Part shown: in pieces, positions 35,001-50,000 of the stretch
How the letters are laid out: each line of letters opens with the position of its first letter
Position numbering within the stretch: position 1 is the first letter of the stretch
Source: Siphonodentalium dalli
Taxonomy: Eukaryota > Mollusca > Scaphopoda > Gadilida > Siphonodentaliidae
DNA length: 64,000 bases
Direction: 5' to 3'
NCBI GenBank assembly: GCA_032622095.1
Contig: CP136069.1
Coordinates: 71,883,319-71,947,318, forward strand
Made by a program: the position numbers and the translations under genes
Notes under the pieces: model-generated
The model's database searches: none
What the model was told of the DNA's origin: nothing
Seen by the model: only the letters and a program-made list of their open reading frames with translations

Positions 35001-38000
35001 GACAATGGCGGTGAATTTGTTTCGACGGAGTTCCCGATATGGCAGAAAATTTGAACATAACAGTCAGAACCACTGCAGCAGAAAGTGCTTGGAGCAATGG
35101 GATTGTTGAGAGACATAATGGTGTGCTAACAGGAATTCTCAACAAGGTATTATGTGATGTTACCACTGATTTGGAGACAGCTTTGGCTTGGGCGTTAAAT
35201 GCTAAGAACTCTTTAGCGAATACCCATGGGTTTAGTCCATACCAGCTTGTTTATGGCGAGAACTGTATACTACCTTCTATCCTAACAGATGAATTACCCG
35301 CTTTGGAAGCAACAACTATGAGTGAGCATGTTGCTAGGCATTTGTCGTCACTACATGTATCAAGAAGAGCATTTATGGAGAATGAAACCTCAGAGAGAAT
35401 CAGAAGAGCTCTTCGTAAACAAACAAGGAACTACGATCATTTTTCTACAGGTGACCTTGTATATTATAAACGTTTGCATGATGATAAATGGAGAGGACCT
35501 GGTGTGGTGATTGGCGAAGATGGGATGGTCGTATTCGTCAGACATGGGGGTACCTATGTGAGGGTTCATAAATGTAGGCTGTCAAAAGCGCCCAGTAGGT
35601 CTAGCATTCAAAATATCTATCCTCCTGTGCCAGAGCTGGGTGATGACAATGGAAATTCGATGAGTGACTACTCTTTACCGGTGACTGAAAATGTTTATCA
35701 ACAGGATTCAGATGATGAATTGGCACAAACTGATGAGTTGGAGGTTCCTCCTATAGACGTGACAGTTCAGAGTCAGGCTCAACCTAGAAATGTATGTACG
35801 CCTGAAGTAGGTCAGCATATCAAGTTCAATGTTGGCGATATTTCAACGACTGTGAAGGTTTTATCGAGAGCTGGTAAAGCTACTGGAAAGAACAAGAATT
35901 GGTTCAATGTTGAGTTTACCGATCCTGTTAACAAAGTTGGTACGAAGTGTTCCATGGATTTTGCAACTTTCGAAGATCCACAGATTGTACAGTCAGACGA
36001 CGGAAATGCACAGCATGATGAAGAGATTGTTATGGTGCTTGAAGATATTGACTTTCAGCAAGCAAAAGATGATGAAATGTCTGAATGGAAAAAGTATGCT
36101 GTCTACGAAGAGGTTCCAAACAATGGTCAGAAATGTATTTCAACCAGATGGGTATGTAGTCTGAAAGATACACCTGAAGGACAAATAAAGAAAGCCCGCC
36201 TCGTAGCAAGAGGGTTTGAGGATTTGGAGAAAGATTCAGTAGAGAAAGACTCACCCACCTGTTCAAAAGAATCACTGAGGGTAATGTTAGCGGTAACGGC
36301 TCAGAATAGACATAGCAGGCTTACGAGAGCTTCTACAAACAAAACAGATTTCTGACATCAAATGGAGTTCATCTAAAGATCAGTTAGCGGACTGCCTAAC
36401 GAAGAAGGGTGCGTCCCCTTTGAGTTTGTTAAAGCTCATGGAGGATGGAAAGTTTGAGTAAATGCCAATGGACTTAATGTGTAAATAATGTAAAATATTC
36501 TCAATTGTGCGTGTTGTTGGACTATGTATAGTTTTCGTATAAAAAGACAGAGAGAGAGGAGTGTTAATATGACCGGCCGTGCACGGCAAAAGGATATCTG
36601 AAGTTGTTACAATGTTTGTCCTTTCTCTTGGGCCTATAAGACATTATGTTCACCAATTAAGTGTCGTTGGCTCTTGATTTTGTGGTTTGGCCAAACCACA
36701 AAATCAACAAATAGTATATCCCCATGATTTAACACTATTGAATATACCTTGACCATAGTGTCCAACGTTAAATCGTCAATTTTTTCGTCTTCTGACGACT
36801 CTGCTATTGGCCCATCCTCTCCCTCTTCTCCGTACATCTCATCAGTGTCTGCGGCAGCTTTTCCTCCACGTCGTTTCTTTGTTATTGTTCCTGTTGCATA
36901 CGGAGTCATGTGCATAGACTTGTTGTAAGATCGGGTGAAAGCAGCTTTGGTCTAAAATAAAGTTATATAATATTAAAGACATATTATGGACTTGTTCAGG
37001 TGCGTGAAATTGATAAGTTAGTACTCAGGCGCTATGCCAACATGGGGAATGTAGCAATCTACTAACATCGCCTAAAATTTCAAAGAAATCGACCATACCA
37101 CTCCATAGAAAACATCATCGGAATTACGCCCAATTGTAAATATTTACACTCGATTTAGGACGCAACTATCGGCGACAAACTAACACAAATGATTTCGCCA
37201 TCGAGAGTCATTGCATTTAATTAATATATAAGAATGACAATGTGTATCGTCAATTTGGATTAATATTAGTAACAGATAACTACTTTTTGCAAAATTATTC
37301 TCAGTTTCTATTTGATCACCCTACTGGAGTGTTTCACATCACATTAACATTTCTTTACAAAATACTCATTGATGAGTAGATCCCTTAGGAAGTGTTCAGA
37401 TAATAAGTTCAACAAATGACCAAAGGAGACCATAGGTCGTTTGTCAAACTTATTATCTGAACATTTCCCACCAATGAATAGAAATCCATCTGGACTTGTA
37501 TTATCTTTTCGTCTGTCTCTATTACCTGAACATCCCTCCAAATGAACTGTCTAGTTTTCACAATATATCTCCATAAAATTTATACATTTCCAGTGAAAAA
37601 TAATTATGTCCTAAGAACAAGATAATTTTCATTTTTCGGTCAATTGCAATCTACAATACTGGCAAGTGTCAAACATGTGTGCAGCTGCTGTCCGTAATAA
37701 GACCATTCCAATGTATACTTTTATAACTGGCGGGAGATCCATCCAGAAAAGAAAGGGCTAATTTATGCCTAAGATATAAGAATTATTGAGAGAATCTGTT
37801 CAAGCCGATAAATACAGATTTTTTCGAAAGTAACAATTTTGTTCAGATAGCAAAAAAGAATATGATTCAAAACATTTCTTGTTTATATTATCAACTATCA
37901 CGGTGCGGAATCATGTGGTTTCGAGGTTGGTGAGTGCCATGCATTAAAAATGGATGAGGCGAGTGCAAAGGCACAAAAACATGAGGAAGTGACACAAAAC

Positions 38001-41000
38001 ATAGCATTTTTACTGTTACAAGCATATGCTAGTTTATTTTTAAAACAAGTTGATACCATATTTGTTGGGAAATACTCAGTAGTTTTCTATAACATTCTGA
38101 CCAAAGTTGCCAGTCAGATGTAAGTGGAAACACCAGTCCATACATCTAGGAGAATCCTTTGACTGACAACTTTGGTCAGAATGTTAGAGCAAACAACTGT
38201 GACTTAGGACACAAATGAGGCACAAGCTTGTTTGAAAAATAGTATAGAATATGCTCGTAGTTGCCAAAATACTGTGTAATATATTATTGTCCTAGTTTAT
38301 TACCTTTTTCCTCGTTTCTGGTCACATATGAGATCGCCTCGGCCATTTTGAATGCGTGATTCTCATCAACTCAACTATGTGATTCCCCACCATGACTATG
38401 CACACTTTTTAGACACAACATTCCAAAAATATGGTCAATAGTTTTTGACCATACCACTGAAAATAGGCAGCACAACAGACTGGTCTTAATCACTAACCTT
38501 TGACGATAGTTTGCTTAGAGGATCTATACTATTAGGAAATTTGGTGATTTCCATGATGTTATCGAAGTCATCCTTGATGATGTCATATTCGTCCATGAGG
38601 TTTATAACGTCAGGAACTCCATCAGCTTCTCGTCTTACGATCGGATCAGTTAACGAGTTCCTCAAATACGGTAAATACTCCAGGTTTAATGATCGCTTGT
38701 CACCGCTGACTCTGAAAATAGTAATTTTTTTATTTTTAAAGATTTTATTTGAAAAAATAACTAGGGATAGGATACAATTTACAGTGAATCAAGATACGGA
38801 ATGCTGAGATACGTTTCAAGCCTTGAAATAGCTTGTCTGTCATTTGTGGAATGAGGTCCCCAGAGGGTGAATTTAGTGACGCTATCCTGCATGGTGGGCT
38901 AGCATCACTAAATTCAACCTCTGGAAACCTCATTGTGCTTAGGCCTCATCATCTCTGGAAAGTATCTTTATTTATATCAAATTAAGTTTTTTATATGTAT
39001 ATAGGAGGTACGGCACAGCAGCAATGTTATATATTTTATGCCTCTGAAAATAGGCACCTGGTGTGTTGTATAGTCCCAAGCATGTTCTAAGAGCAATGCT
39101 CGCCATGTTTCGGAGGCATTAAATATATAACATTGCTGCTGTGCCGTACCGCCTATATACATATATATATAGAGACCTTAAATGTAAATATAGTGTCCTA
39201 AGTGCGACGTCGGAATACAGCGGCCATTCGAGCTTCCTTTTTTGGGGTTGCTTCGGTAGCCGTGTGGTATTGACGTCGGACTTTGAGTCGCAAGCCGCGC
39301 TCGCCGTCGGGCCAGGGTTCGCATCCCACCCAATCTCAAAAAATTTGCATTGTCTCAAAAATCAAATAAGTTTTTTAGTTTCTTTGGAAACTTCTTCAAA
39401 AAAATTCTTTTCTTTTTTAGTTTAGTTTCTCTATATCACCAAATTGGCAGATAACACAATGCATCATCGAGGTGCCCAATGGGCGCACATCACCGTCTGG
39501 GAACATAAATCTGTGTCTAGGTCTCCAATAACAGATGTGGTCATGCCGAACATTTGCAGAATGAGGTCCCCGAGGGTGAATTTAGTGATGCTACCCTGCA
39601 CAGCATCACAAATTCATCCTCTGGGGACCTCACTCATCTGTTATTGGAGACCTAGACTCAGATTTAAGTTCCCAGATGGCGATGTGCACCCATGGACACC
39701 TCAGTTTTGCATTTAGTTGTCTTCCAATTGGGGATATAGAGAAACTAAACTTAAAAATAAAAAGAAACTTTCTAAAGAAATTAAAAAAACTTGTTAATTT
39801 GAAGATAAAGATACTTTCCAGAAAATATGAGATCTAAGAAGAATGAGATCCCCAGAGGGTAAATTTGGTGAAGCTAGCCCACTGTGCGTTGTAGCATCAC
39901 TAAATTCACGCTCTGGGCAACTCATTCTGCAAATGTCCAGTACAATACTTTGTGGAACACTTACTTCAATGCCATATGTGAATTCAACTCTTGTAGAATT
40001 CTATCAGTTTTTCTTCTTGAAGAAAACTTTCCAAGCCATGCTGGGAAGTTAACCATCTGAGGTAGGTTCCCTCGCATGTGCTCGCCGGGAATAACACTGG
40101 CATAAATTGCCTGAAACGATAAGTCAGTAGTGAATATAGCTCACATGAAGGTCATGTGACATTATGAGGCCACAATAATATGAACTTAAATCAAAAGCGT
40201 ATGGATAGACGGACTGACGGATACCCCGACGGTTGGACAGACCAATAACATAATATGTCCCAATTTTAAAAAACGGGCATATAAAAAGTCTAAGAGAGTT
40301 GGGAATAAGTCTTCTCTGCCTATAATATGCATATAAGGCCAAAAATTAAAAGGGTTTTTTATTCTCAGGCATCGCTGCATCGAAAAAAAAATGGCCAAAG
40401 TTGGACGATTTTATTTCGATTTTGAATTTCAAATTTCACTGTAGTTGTAAACCGGTAACACGAAAATAGGAAATCAGTGATGTTTCAAATATCAAGTAGG
40501 AGCTATATACAACCGTGTATGTGTGGGCATTCAACAAAAGACCATAGGTAACAATAACTATCAGGCATATTTTCACCACAGGCTGTCCAAACCCCCAAGT
40601 TTATTGGCCAAATGTGGTAAAATATATGGATAAAAGATCAGCAGTAAGTTGGATATTTGACCTTTGCACAGTAAGAAATTAACGCTGCAAGATAGAGTTT
40701 TCCTCCTTGCTATACTATTGCCACAGAAGATACGCAAACCGGAGTGCACCACAGTTTGACAAGCGGTGTATTTTGGCCATTTTTATGATAGCTTTTTGAA
40801 GTTTTATTGTCTATCATCTATTGCGGTACATATACAGTCTCTAATTAATCAGCGGAATAAGTGAATCAAGACTTTCTATGATAGTTTTGAAGATTACTTT
40901 ATCTTTTCGTTTAGGCTGTATTTACGTTCCGTATTTTTATATGAATCGGATATGTGATGTTACAAATTATTGTGTCCATATTAAAATCATATCAATATAA

Positions 41001-44000
41001 ATATATAACTAGCCGATGAGCCCGACGTTGTCCGGGCTATTCAAAAACCAAATTTCAAGTCGATAGCTCCACCCGTTTCCGAGATCTGGTCTACGCATGC
41101 GCGAAGCTGGCGTCGCACGGGCTCGGCGACCCGATAAAATTTGTATCCGGGGAAAGATACATTCACATAGCAAATTTCAATTCGATAGCTCCACCCGTTT
41201 CCGAGATCTCGTCTGCGCATGCGCGAACCTGGGTCGCACGGGCTCGGCGACCCGATAAAATTCGTATCCGGGGCAAGATACATTCACATAGCAAATTTCA
41301 AGTCGATAGCTCCACCCGTTTCCGAGATCTCGTCTGTGCATGCGCGAAGCGGGCGCCGCACGGGCTTGCCAATATGACAACGACGACCGCCTGGTCAAAC
41401 TACACACACGTACCAAGTTTCGTCCCGATCGGTCGAGAATCGTAGATTTGTATAAATGACATACATACAGACAGACAGACAGAGGTCTTCAAAATATATA
41501 GGAGATTCTAGGTAATCCCTATATGATGCACGGGTAGCACAATGTCATAATTTGTCATTCTTTATATCAGATTAAATTAGTTTATATCCATTGCAAAGTT
41601 CTCCCTACATTTTCTGGACATGGGAAGGTATAATAACCCATGTTTACTATGCCAGTCTACGGGCAGAAGAAAATAAAAAATAAAAATAAAACCCTCGCTC
41701 AGACATTGGTTTAAAAAAAAAAGAGCCTGAGAATCAAATATCTTTTTTATTTGGCCTAATAATAATAATACTTAGTTTTATATAGCACTTAATCCACCAA
41801 CATGCTCTTAGATGCTCTGTACATATTATTACGTGCGCTCGCGCAACAGTATGGCGATCAGACAGATTCGTAGGTTGGTGTCACACTCCATGACGTCACC
41901 AAAAACGACGTAAAACCTCGTGGCGTTCTGACATTTTTACTGTGTCGCGTTTTTGCTATGTTTATTTTATGTGTTGTTTTCGATTATTTGTTTGTCGCCG
42001 ATATCGCCATTTGTCAGGATTCCCTGTTTCTATATTTAAAACTGGCATGCTCGTAGTGAGCCTCGATTTCCATTTTTTCTCCCAGGTCAAAATACGTCAG
42101 AGTTATGACAAAAATAGATCGACCTACATTTTCTCCATCAGAACTCTACATCAAAGAGTCTATAGACTCCTTCGGGACCTACATAGACTCCTTCATTTGG
42201 GTATTTTTTACTTATAATTGGGAAGTTTTGTCATTTTTGGTTCGTGCGAAGACCTCTTTTTATCGTGCGGGAAAAGAGACATTCAAAACGCGATTTCGTA
42301 ATTCGACGCAATAGGCTGAATAGCCTAACCTTCAGCCGAGTTCCAGGTCAAATACGACGAATGACGTAACACAATTTGCCTTTTATCTGTGATGAAATGA
42401 GAAATGGTAATTGTCTTTTTTTGCTAACATTAAATTAAATTAAATATATTAAGTAAAATACAGTGAAATTATTTTTTAAATTATTGTTTATTACATTTTT
42501 GCGCACATTGGCATCTCTCTGAGTGCAATCTAGTTACACCTGGTGATGGGTCACAGTATTACCAGTTTATTTGTTCCTTAGTTGTACACTAAATGCGACC
42601 ATTCATGGGACCATCTCCTATTATACTCAACAGAAGAAATGCAACAAATGACTCGAATCATAAACTCATTTTCATTATAATTACCATGTTGTTTTTTCTC
42701 CATAGAGCACCTGTGTGTATTTTTCACTAATCCGTGGCTCAAATTCATGCATTTGTTGGATATATTCTGATGAGTTTTAAAGGAGATGGTCCAATAAATG
42801 GCTGGAGTTTAGTGTACAGTCCACCTTTAACACTGAGTGGTGCAAAGCAGTCACAGTACGAATGACCTTGCTCAAGGGTCACAACTTGACGTGAGATTTG
42901 AACAGTGTATGATCCGACAATTGCATGTCGCTCAATCCGGCCAAGCCACTGTTGTGTGAAACTCACAATAAACCACCAGCGGGCTGTGAACTCATCTTGA
43001 TGTGTTGACAGAGAAGTCAAGTCGGACACACTAAACACTGGGCCACAGAGCTACATAAGATACATACATTTATATGGTCTGAGGGGGGGGGGGCTATAAA
43101 TACATAACATAATCACGTATATATAATATAGCTAGAAGGTGGGATACATACATAACAAATCACACACTCACAGACATTCTCCCAAGTGAGATAAGGAATT
43201 AATGATGCCAGTTGATAGACCATTCTCCTGGCTAGGGGGATACACAATGCCCATGACACATGTATGTGAGTTATTGTGAAGAAATTCTTGGGTGATTTTG
43301 TGTCTAAGTTTGCTATTAATTAAAAGACAGGTGTTACAACTACTTTAACCCTTTCATGACGGGAGCTGCGCTGGTGCAGCATTAAAGACCATGTGCCAGT
43401 GCATCCTCTTATAAGAGTATGCACTGGCTTACAAGATCAAGGTACATATTGTTAGGCCAATGCATTCTCTTATATATGCGAGGCACCTTATGGGCGACTC
43501 GCATATATAAGAGAATGAATTGGGACAGGGTTTTCTCAAAAAATTCAGAAAGCACCAGTCATGAAAGGGTTAAAACTCACGTTACTCAGCGCGATAAATT
43601 TTATTTGGCATGACTCAGATCACATTCTAGATAGACTCACCTGGATCGGTAGCAGGTTCCACCGTTGATTCGTCCTTACCAACTTGTCGACAATATCACC
43701 ATCGGCTATGCTCTCAGCGGCTCTGGCCAGACATGATAGGTGACGTTTGACATCACCTCTGTTGAATGAAACAAAATATCATGATCTCTATAAAACATAA
43801 TAAAGATGAGAAAATACGAAGCAAAAATGATATTTTTAAAAATATAATATATATTTCCTTAAAGAAAGCCTGAACACTGAACTATATGGATAGATGTCCT
43901 GCGTTTGTAAACCATAGCAGAAAAGGGTTAACTTTTTGGTCGCCTACGGTAACTAATGGTCAGTGGCTTGCCTCGGTATCAGTCACGCATGCGCAGTCCC

Positions 44001-47000
44001 AATATAATTCACTGTACAGATTGAATTAGCCAGTTTATTTTCAACTCAATCAGAAGATTGGCGAGTCGCGGGGTTGGGAATGGCACCGCCATGGGAGGGC
44101 CCTATGATAGTTCAGTGTTCAGGCTTTCTTTAAGGAAATATATATTATATTTTTAAAAATATCATATTTCCGCCAAAGGAAGCCCTCACACTGAACTATA
44201 TGGATTAGAATGCAAGCCCAGGAGGAGGCACGAGCAATAAAGTTAATAGCCAAATTTTGAGTAAAGGTACTCTTCTAAAACAGATTGTACCATATATGAA
44301 CACTTTAATGAATCTGTTAGGATTATTTACGTGAAATAACTCATATAGTTAGAGTGCTATATTGCTCAAATGTGTACCGCCCCCCTTGTTTTGAAACAAA
44401 CATCCCATGAGGTGCCATCCAATGCATAGTTGCGAGCGAACCGAGCAAGTATAACGTTAGAAGAAACTCTTCGTTCCTCTCTGTGTCGTCTTCTTCAGCT
44501 GTCTGTTCTAAGGTCCCACCCGTCAAGGTCCCATGATGCAGGATCATGAAGGAAGGAGACTAACTCACTCTCCGCCTTAGCGACAGAACGACCTGCAGAC
44601 GGAGGCCCACTCCATCGATGGCGAGACAACCTAAGTTAACTAACTGCTATTCGCCAAAGAAAAAGCCAGAGAACCTGATGCCAAATTTGTGGCACAGGGA
44701 TTGAGTTGAGAACCCATTAGGCCAAACAGGTTGTACAACGATAATGGAGTCAAGCCATCTGAACAGAGGGAGCCCTCTCTGAGGTACCTATGCATCACAG
44801 GATATCCGACAGAAATCCTGTGATACAAATCTTACGAGTATATAAACAGTCCTTCCCATGAGGAAAACACACCGAGAGCATTTATTTGCTCCCGTAATGC
44901 AGAAGACAGGTGTAATATGGCACCCATACGATACCATAATTGTACATGTAAGTTTGGTTTTTGCTCAAACCAAAAGTCATTGTGGAATAGACCTATGTCT
45001 AGTTACACTTTAATATGCCATAGTTGCACTGAGATGGTAAAGCATCTAAATAAACCTTAAAATAGTTCAATATTGAACCAACAATTACAGTCTCCATTAG
45101 TATTTTGTGAAGAAGGACGGGTGCGAATTTTAGCACACGTGAATTGAAAATTACGAGTGCATACGGGTTCGAGAGCAATCACTCCCGTCTCCTGGGAAGG
45201 ACTGATATAAATATATAAAAATGATATAAAAATGATATATCAAGGTGATCTATAAGTCACAATGAGATCATTGCAGAAGGCCCTTTGGCTCTTTGACAAC
45301 TGAAATCAGTTCAAATGATGTACAATGTAATCAGATGATAACCACGGGTAAATTGTCACCATGCGGAATATTCAGTTCGGAGCCTCTGCCCAGAACATCA
45401 TGTCACTTTCCCCCCCAAACATGCAGCAGAACGACCTAGGTGTGTGATATGTTAGTGTGAGGCATGCAGCAAACTAGGGTAAGACCCCCTCCAAAAAGGC
45501 TCGCTGATTAAGGAAACAAATGAAAATTTTTATCCTCCTAGTAAAGGACACACATCCCTTTATAATGTTGTTACTTATTGAATTTTAAGAGCCATGATGG
45601 AGAGGAGCTCCCCCGACCTAAGTGGTCCTGTTGAAGGCATGTTTAAGGAAAATAGGACAAATCCAGCATAGACCGAAGCGAGCAGAGTTGTAAGCATGAT
45701 CTCAGGCCCTTATGATTGGGCGGCTGGTGCCATGTGGTTGGGATCCCCTCATATGGGTTGGTCCCTGCCTGCAAGGAAAGGTTTGATGGCTAGTCAAAGA
45801 GCTTCCTCGAAAGCTGAGCTGGACAGCGCAAACGTCTTTGCCTGTTTTTATTGTCGAATGTTGATAGGACAATTCCGGCATATACCGAAGCGCGCAGAGT
45901 TGGCAGCATGGTTTCAGGCCCGTATGATCGGGTGCCATGGGGTTGGGATCCACTCGGACTGGGTGGTCCCCTGCCTGCAAAGAAAGGTCTATAACGCTAG
46001 TCAATGAGCTTCCTAGAAAGCTGAGATGGACAGTGCAAACGTCTTTGCCCGCGTTATTGTCTATTGTCTATAGGCGTGCAGTGCCCTGTTAATTTTATTA
46101 CCATGTGCCAGATAATCAAATTGATATTGGTAATAGTAGTATGAAGAGCCATGAGATGTACTCTGTCGGCCAGGCCATTGGCAGGGTCGTTGTGGCACGT
46201 GACAAGAGAAATGCTTTCCATGTAAATGTGCTTCATTCATGTGTGAAGTCTATTGACCAGTGTGTCAGTCGCGGGTCGTGTCACTTACCTATGAAATGTA
46301 TATCACAGGTAAGATAGATCGTGTTCTCGATGCATTTTGAAGACGGTGGTACGAGTGCGCAGGGCGAGCCAGGCGAGCTTGAGAGTACATAGTTCAGTAG
46401 GAAGAAGCATATAGATGAGATAATCCGTGGATAGGAAATCACGATCCGCAGCTTCTGCCTTACCGATGCCAGACTGTGACGACCGAAAAGACCCACAGTC
46501 TGACGTATTGTGCGCAGACGGGTCGTCATCGAAAGCCTCAGACGCCTTGGGGTGTAAGGATAGCATGTCGCTCTCTGCCCTAGCGTCGGAACGACCTGCA
46601 ATAATGGACGACAAAACACTAGAGGGAGGCCCATTCTGGCGATGGCTCAATCGAGGAGTAAATACCTCCCATGGAATTTTAAGGCTGATAAACTGAGTTC
46701 CAATTTTGGAGTCCAGTGTCGAAATGAAGAATCCCATAGCCATTAGCCAAAACTGGTTTCTTCTGATAACCGGAAGGAGGTGGAGCCATCGGACCGGGGT
46801 GAGCAACCCCCCCCAAATGCAGGTGGTCCCGACCAAGCTGAATGTCCTGTCCAAGCAGAACGTTGGGTAGAGGCCATTGCAGCAGAAACCCCAAGACGGC
46901 TGAGAGGCAGGCAAGGCCGTGTCTTTATATAGATCGTGACCAAGGGGACCGGGCTTGCTACCTCATGGATAGGGCCACTGCCCTATGCCGAAGTCGCCGT

Positions 47001-50000
47001 AGGCCGCCCAGCCGGTGTCGTTACGTTCGCACGCGATTTTGGCAACTTCAGCACACAGAACCGCTTGCGCCGGTGTGGGACCAAATGTCCTGGGGGTCCC
47101 AAGTACCCCTGCATCGCCACCGGTCGCTTCCCCACTAATTGATTTAATGCCGCGGCATAATCGGGGGAGCGTGAACTGTTCCTGCCCGAGAAGAGATCCG
47201 ACCGAGAAATACTACCTGGGAAGGATCCAGAGATGGTGCAAATAAAGGCTCTATATCATACTAGTAGACTATCTCATCCGATTTTCATGTTTAGTTGTTG
47301 AATTATTCTTCTCTTAGAAAAATTTGTTGAAATAATGGAGAACCACTTTAATAATTACTATCCCCAGGGTCTCCAGAGTTTGAGCGCCCAAACCTGTAGC
47401 AGGTAGAAAAACATCCCTGGATCCTTCTCAGAAATTTACAAGCCCACCGGTTCAGACCGGCTTGCTGAACCGGTTCGAATGTGACCAACACATCTGGATC
47501 AGTGGTATAGAACCATAAAACAACAAAGTATTATGAGAAAGAATGTTGTTCATAACATTATGATAGATAGCGTCAGTAGCGATGGTAATTATTGCTAAAT
47601 AAATGTCCACGCGTAAATAAATTCCCACGAAATTAGGAGACTTCCGTTAGCGTATCACGTGGCATTTTTTATATCTGACAAATTATATCATACCTTATTG
47701 GTTCTATAATAATTACATAGATGAATTGTTCACAGTAGTCTATGCGCCTCGTAAGGCCTTGAAATGGCGGCTGATTATGGCGAAATGTCGATTTTCATAT
47801 TCGAAAATTTTGAAGTCAGCCGCCTATTCGAAAAACACGAACAATTATATGTTTGAAACGAAACGGTCCGTGAATTCGAAACGATAATTATAAAAACGAA
47901 CGCGTAGGCGACCAGTAATTATTGTATCGATAAATTGAATTTGTCGCTATTGTTAAACGACAAATTCGGAAAAATACTCCCTTATGATCCGTTCGGTAGT
48001 AGCAGAAAAATAAACTGGCTAATTCAATCTGTACAGTGAATTATATTGGGACTGCGCATGCGTGACTGATACCGAGGCAAGCCACTGACCATTAGTTACC
48101 GTAGGCGACCAAAAAGTTAACCCTTTTCTGCTATGGTTTACAAACGCAGGACATCTATCCATATAGTTCAGTGTGAGGGCTTCCTTTGGCGGAAATATCA
48201 ATGAAGTCTGACCAGGCCTGAGAATATGGTGGCGGACATTTGCAGAATGAGGTCACACAGCGGGCTAGCATCACTAAATTTACCCTCTGGAGACCTCATT
48301 CTGCTTAGTTTCTTTAGACCATTTTCAGTTGAGTTTCTCAATATCCCAAACTGACAGATGACATGATGCATAATCAAGTTACCCAATGTGTGCACATCTG
48401 GGAACTTAAATCTCACAAAGCAGTCACTATTAATTCACTTCTAATTCAAACATTACTGAAGTATGAGAGGTGAGAGTCAAGTACTATTCAAGGAAGAAAA
48501 TTAATTTCAAGGAAGGTTCTGATAAGAAATTTAAATTCAATTCAACTCTTTGAACCCGTAACACTGATTAGACGTGAGGTCGATAGCAAATGTATATACA
48601 GTGTAGCCATCGTCACATCCAATGATTTGTATTTAAATGGCCCCCACATGTCAGCGGTGCCCATGATGTGTATGGAATGAATGACCGCTAGATTTGGGTA
48701 GAATATATCGGCATATATATACAATATTTTAAGCGAACTTGGTGCTATATTTACAGCATATAATATCGTGTTCCACATGTTTGTAGAACAGACATAATTT
48801 AGACAAATATTTTCAGTTTAGATTACCCATGCGTATATTAATCAGTGTTCTGCCATATATGGGGAAGGGTCTATCGCATATCAAGTTGATTTATTCGCGC
48901 ATGCGCAATGACAAATACACGGTTATTAGTCTACTTATACACAACAGATCCACTAATATATATTTAAATGGCCCCCTACACGTCAGCGGTGGTCAGGGAC
49001 TGTATATGGAATAGTTGCTCGCTAGTATCGGGTAGGAATATATGCTCATAGCATAGGCTAGAATTCACAAAACATGCGTTTTAAGTGAAATGTGGTGCTA
49101 TATATTGGACATATATAAGCTATAATTGCATTTTCCTGCCAATTCCGTGTAGTTGCCAAGTAACCAAGGAGATATCAGGTGGCAAAGTCTTCCGGTCATA
49201 TAATGAACAGTGGTCTATGCATAACATGACTGCACGGTTTCAAACGTTGTGCCCCCCCTTTGAACATACCGTACTGACCCGCGTTTAGGCCCAGGGGGCC
49301 TTTGTTTTATTTGAGCTCAAAAATCCAAGTGGGCTTAAACTCGGATATGACCCTTTGCAAACCAAAATTCCCAAGAAATCGGGACAGTAAAACTGAAGAA
49401 ATAGATCCATAAAATAAAGTCGATCCAACACAGAGTTTCGGGGAAATATACACGACTTCCAGATTAAATAAAGTTAAGTATAAGTTAATTTGAGAAAGTA
49501 TTTTTTTCATTTTGATGTGTATATTAAAATATTACTTCTTGTCTTGTTTTATTGGCCAAAATTCCCATAAATGACAGTTTGTAAGCATCATGGGTCGTCG
49601 GATTTCTGCCATTTCAGACAGCTGGGTAAATCCACTATCTATAGTCTATATCTATAGTTTATATCAATGTTCAAACAATATAATTAAAACACAACTTTGC
49701 CGTCGTCATCGAAGCCAAAGATAATAACTAAAAAATGTCTGAAAATTGTACAGGGAAATAATTGTGCAACATATAAGAGAGTGACTTAATCCGATTAGGA
49801 TAACAATGAACCCAGTGCTCTATTCATGGCCCGTTGTCGACACAGAGTTACAAAACAATAGTGACCAATTTAACAAAGCCAGTGAGTTTAGTTAATTAAC
49901 GAAATGACGATGTAAATACGTATACAAACGAGAGGCCGATGTTTAACCCATCCCTTGGCGATAGTAAATTGTTAAGATCAGAATCATAATCTTTTAATGT

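Larger units (their letters stand above)
33042..36600 (+). mobile_element. Copia (GalEa-like) LTR retrotransposon, internally deleted
   Basis: Order: LTR, PBS, gag, protease, integrase, short reverse-transcriptase start, RNase H end, polypurine tract, LTR stub. Integrase before RT is diagnostic for Ty1/Copia. It lies in the last RFC1 intron, antisense to the gene. It is dead: a frame change at the gag end, a stop at 34509, a frame change near 35045, loss of most of RT/RNase H at about 36300-36308, and a 3' LTR cut to 39 bp. No target duplication can be read because the 3' end is missing. Confidence 0.93.
43866..48198. mobile_element. ~4.3-kb element with ~180-bp terminal inverted repeats
   Basis: 43866-44040 (CCTGAACACTGAACTATATG through CATGCGCAGTCCCAATATAA) is matched inverted at 48008-48185. 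The outer ends ATATTTCCGCCAAAGG occur at 44164 and inverted at 48198. The left end is itself duplicated head to head (43829-44163 is a foldback ending in AAAAATATC). The interior holds a 45660-46030 tandem duplication and diverged direct repeats (44450-44620 against 46490-46650). It fills half of an 8.7-kb RFC1 intron. No transposase recognised. Confidence 0.75.

Noticed and set aside
36562-36600. Complete 3' LTR
   Set aside because: Identity with the 5' LTR stops after 39 bp.
39230-39345. A genuine tRNA gene
   Set aside because: A and B boxes are present, but acceptor and anticodon stems do not pair convincingly; a SINE is more likely.
39843-40052. Plus-strand ORF overlapping an RFC1 exon
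   Set aside because: Half lies in a foldback repeat and half is antisense to a phase-consistent RFC1 exon.
40053-40054. GT inside the RFC1 exon as a donor (GTTAAC)
   Set aside because: Homology to RFC1 (FPAWLGKF, TDRILQE) continues past it to a better donor, GTAAGTG, and only the longer exon matches the next exon's phase.
46303-46914. 203-codon minus-strand ORF as a named gene
   Set aside because: It lies within a transposon-like element, several other frames are equally open, and no domain is recognisable. Reported only as a possible relic.
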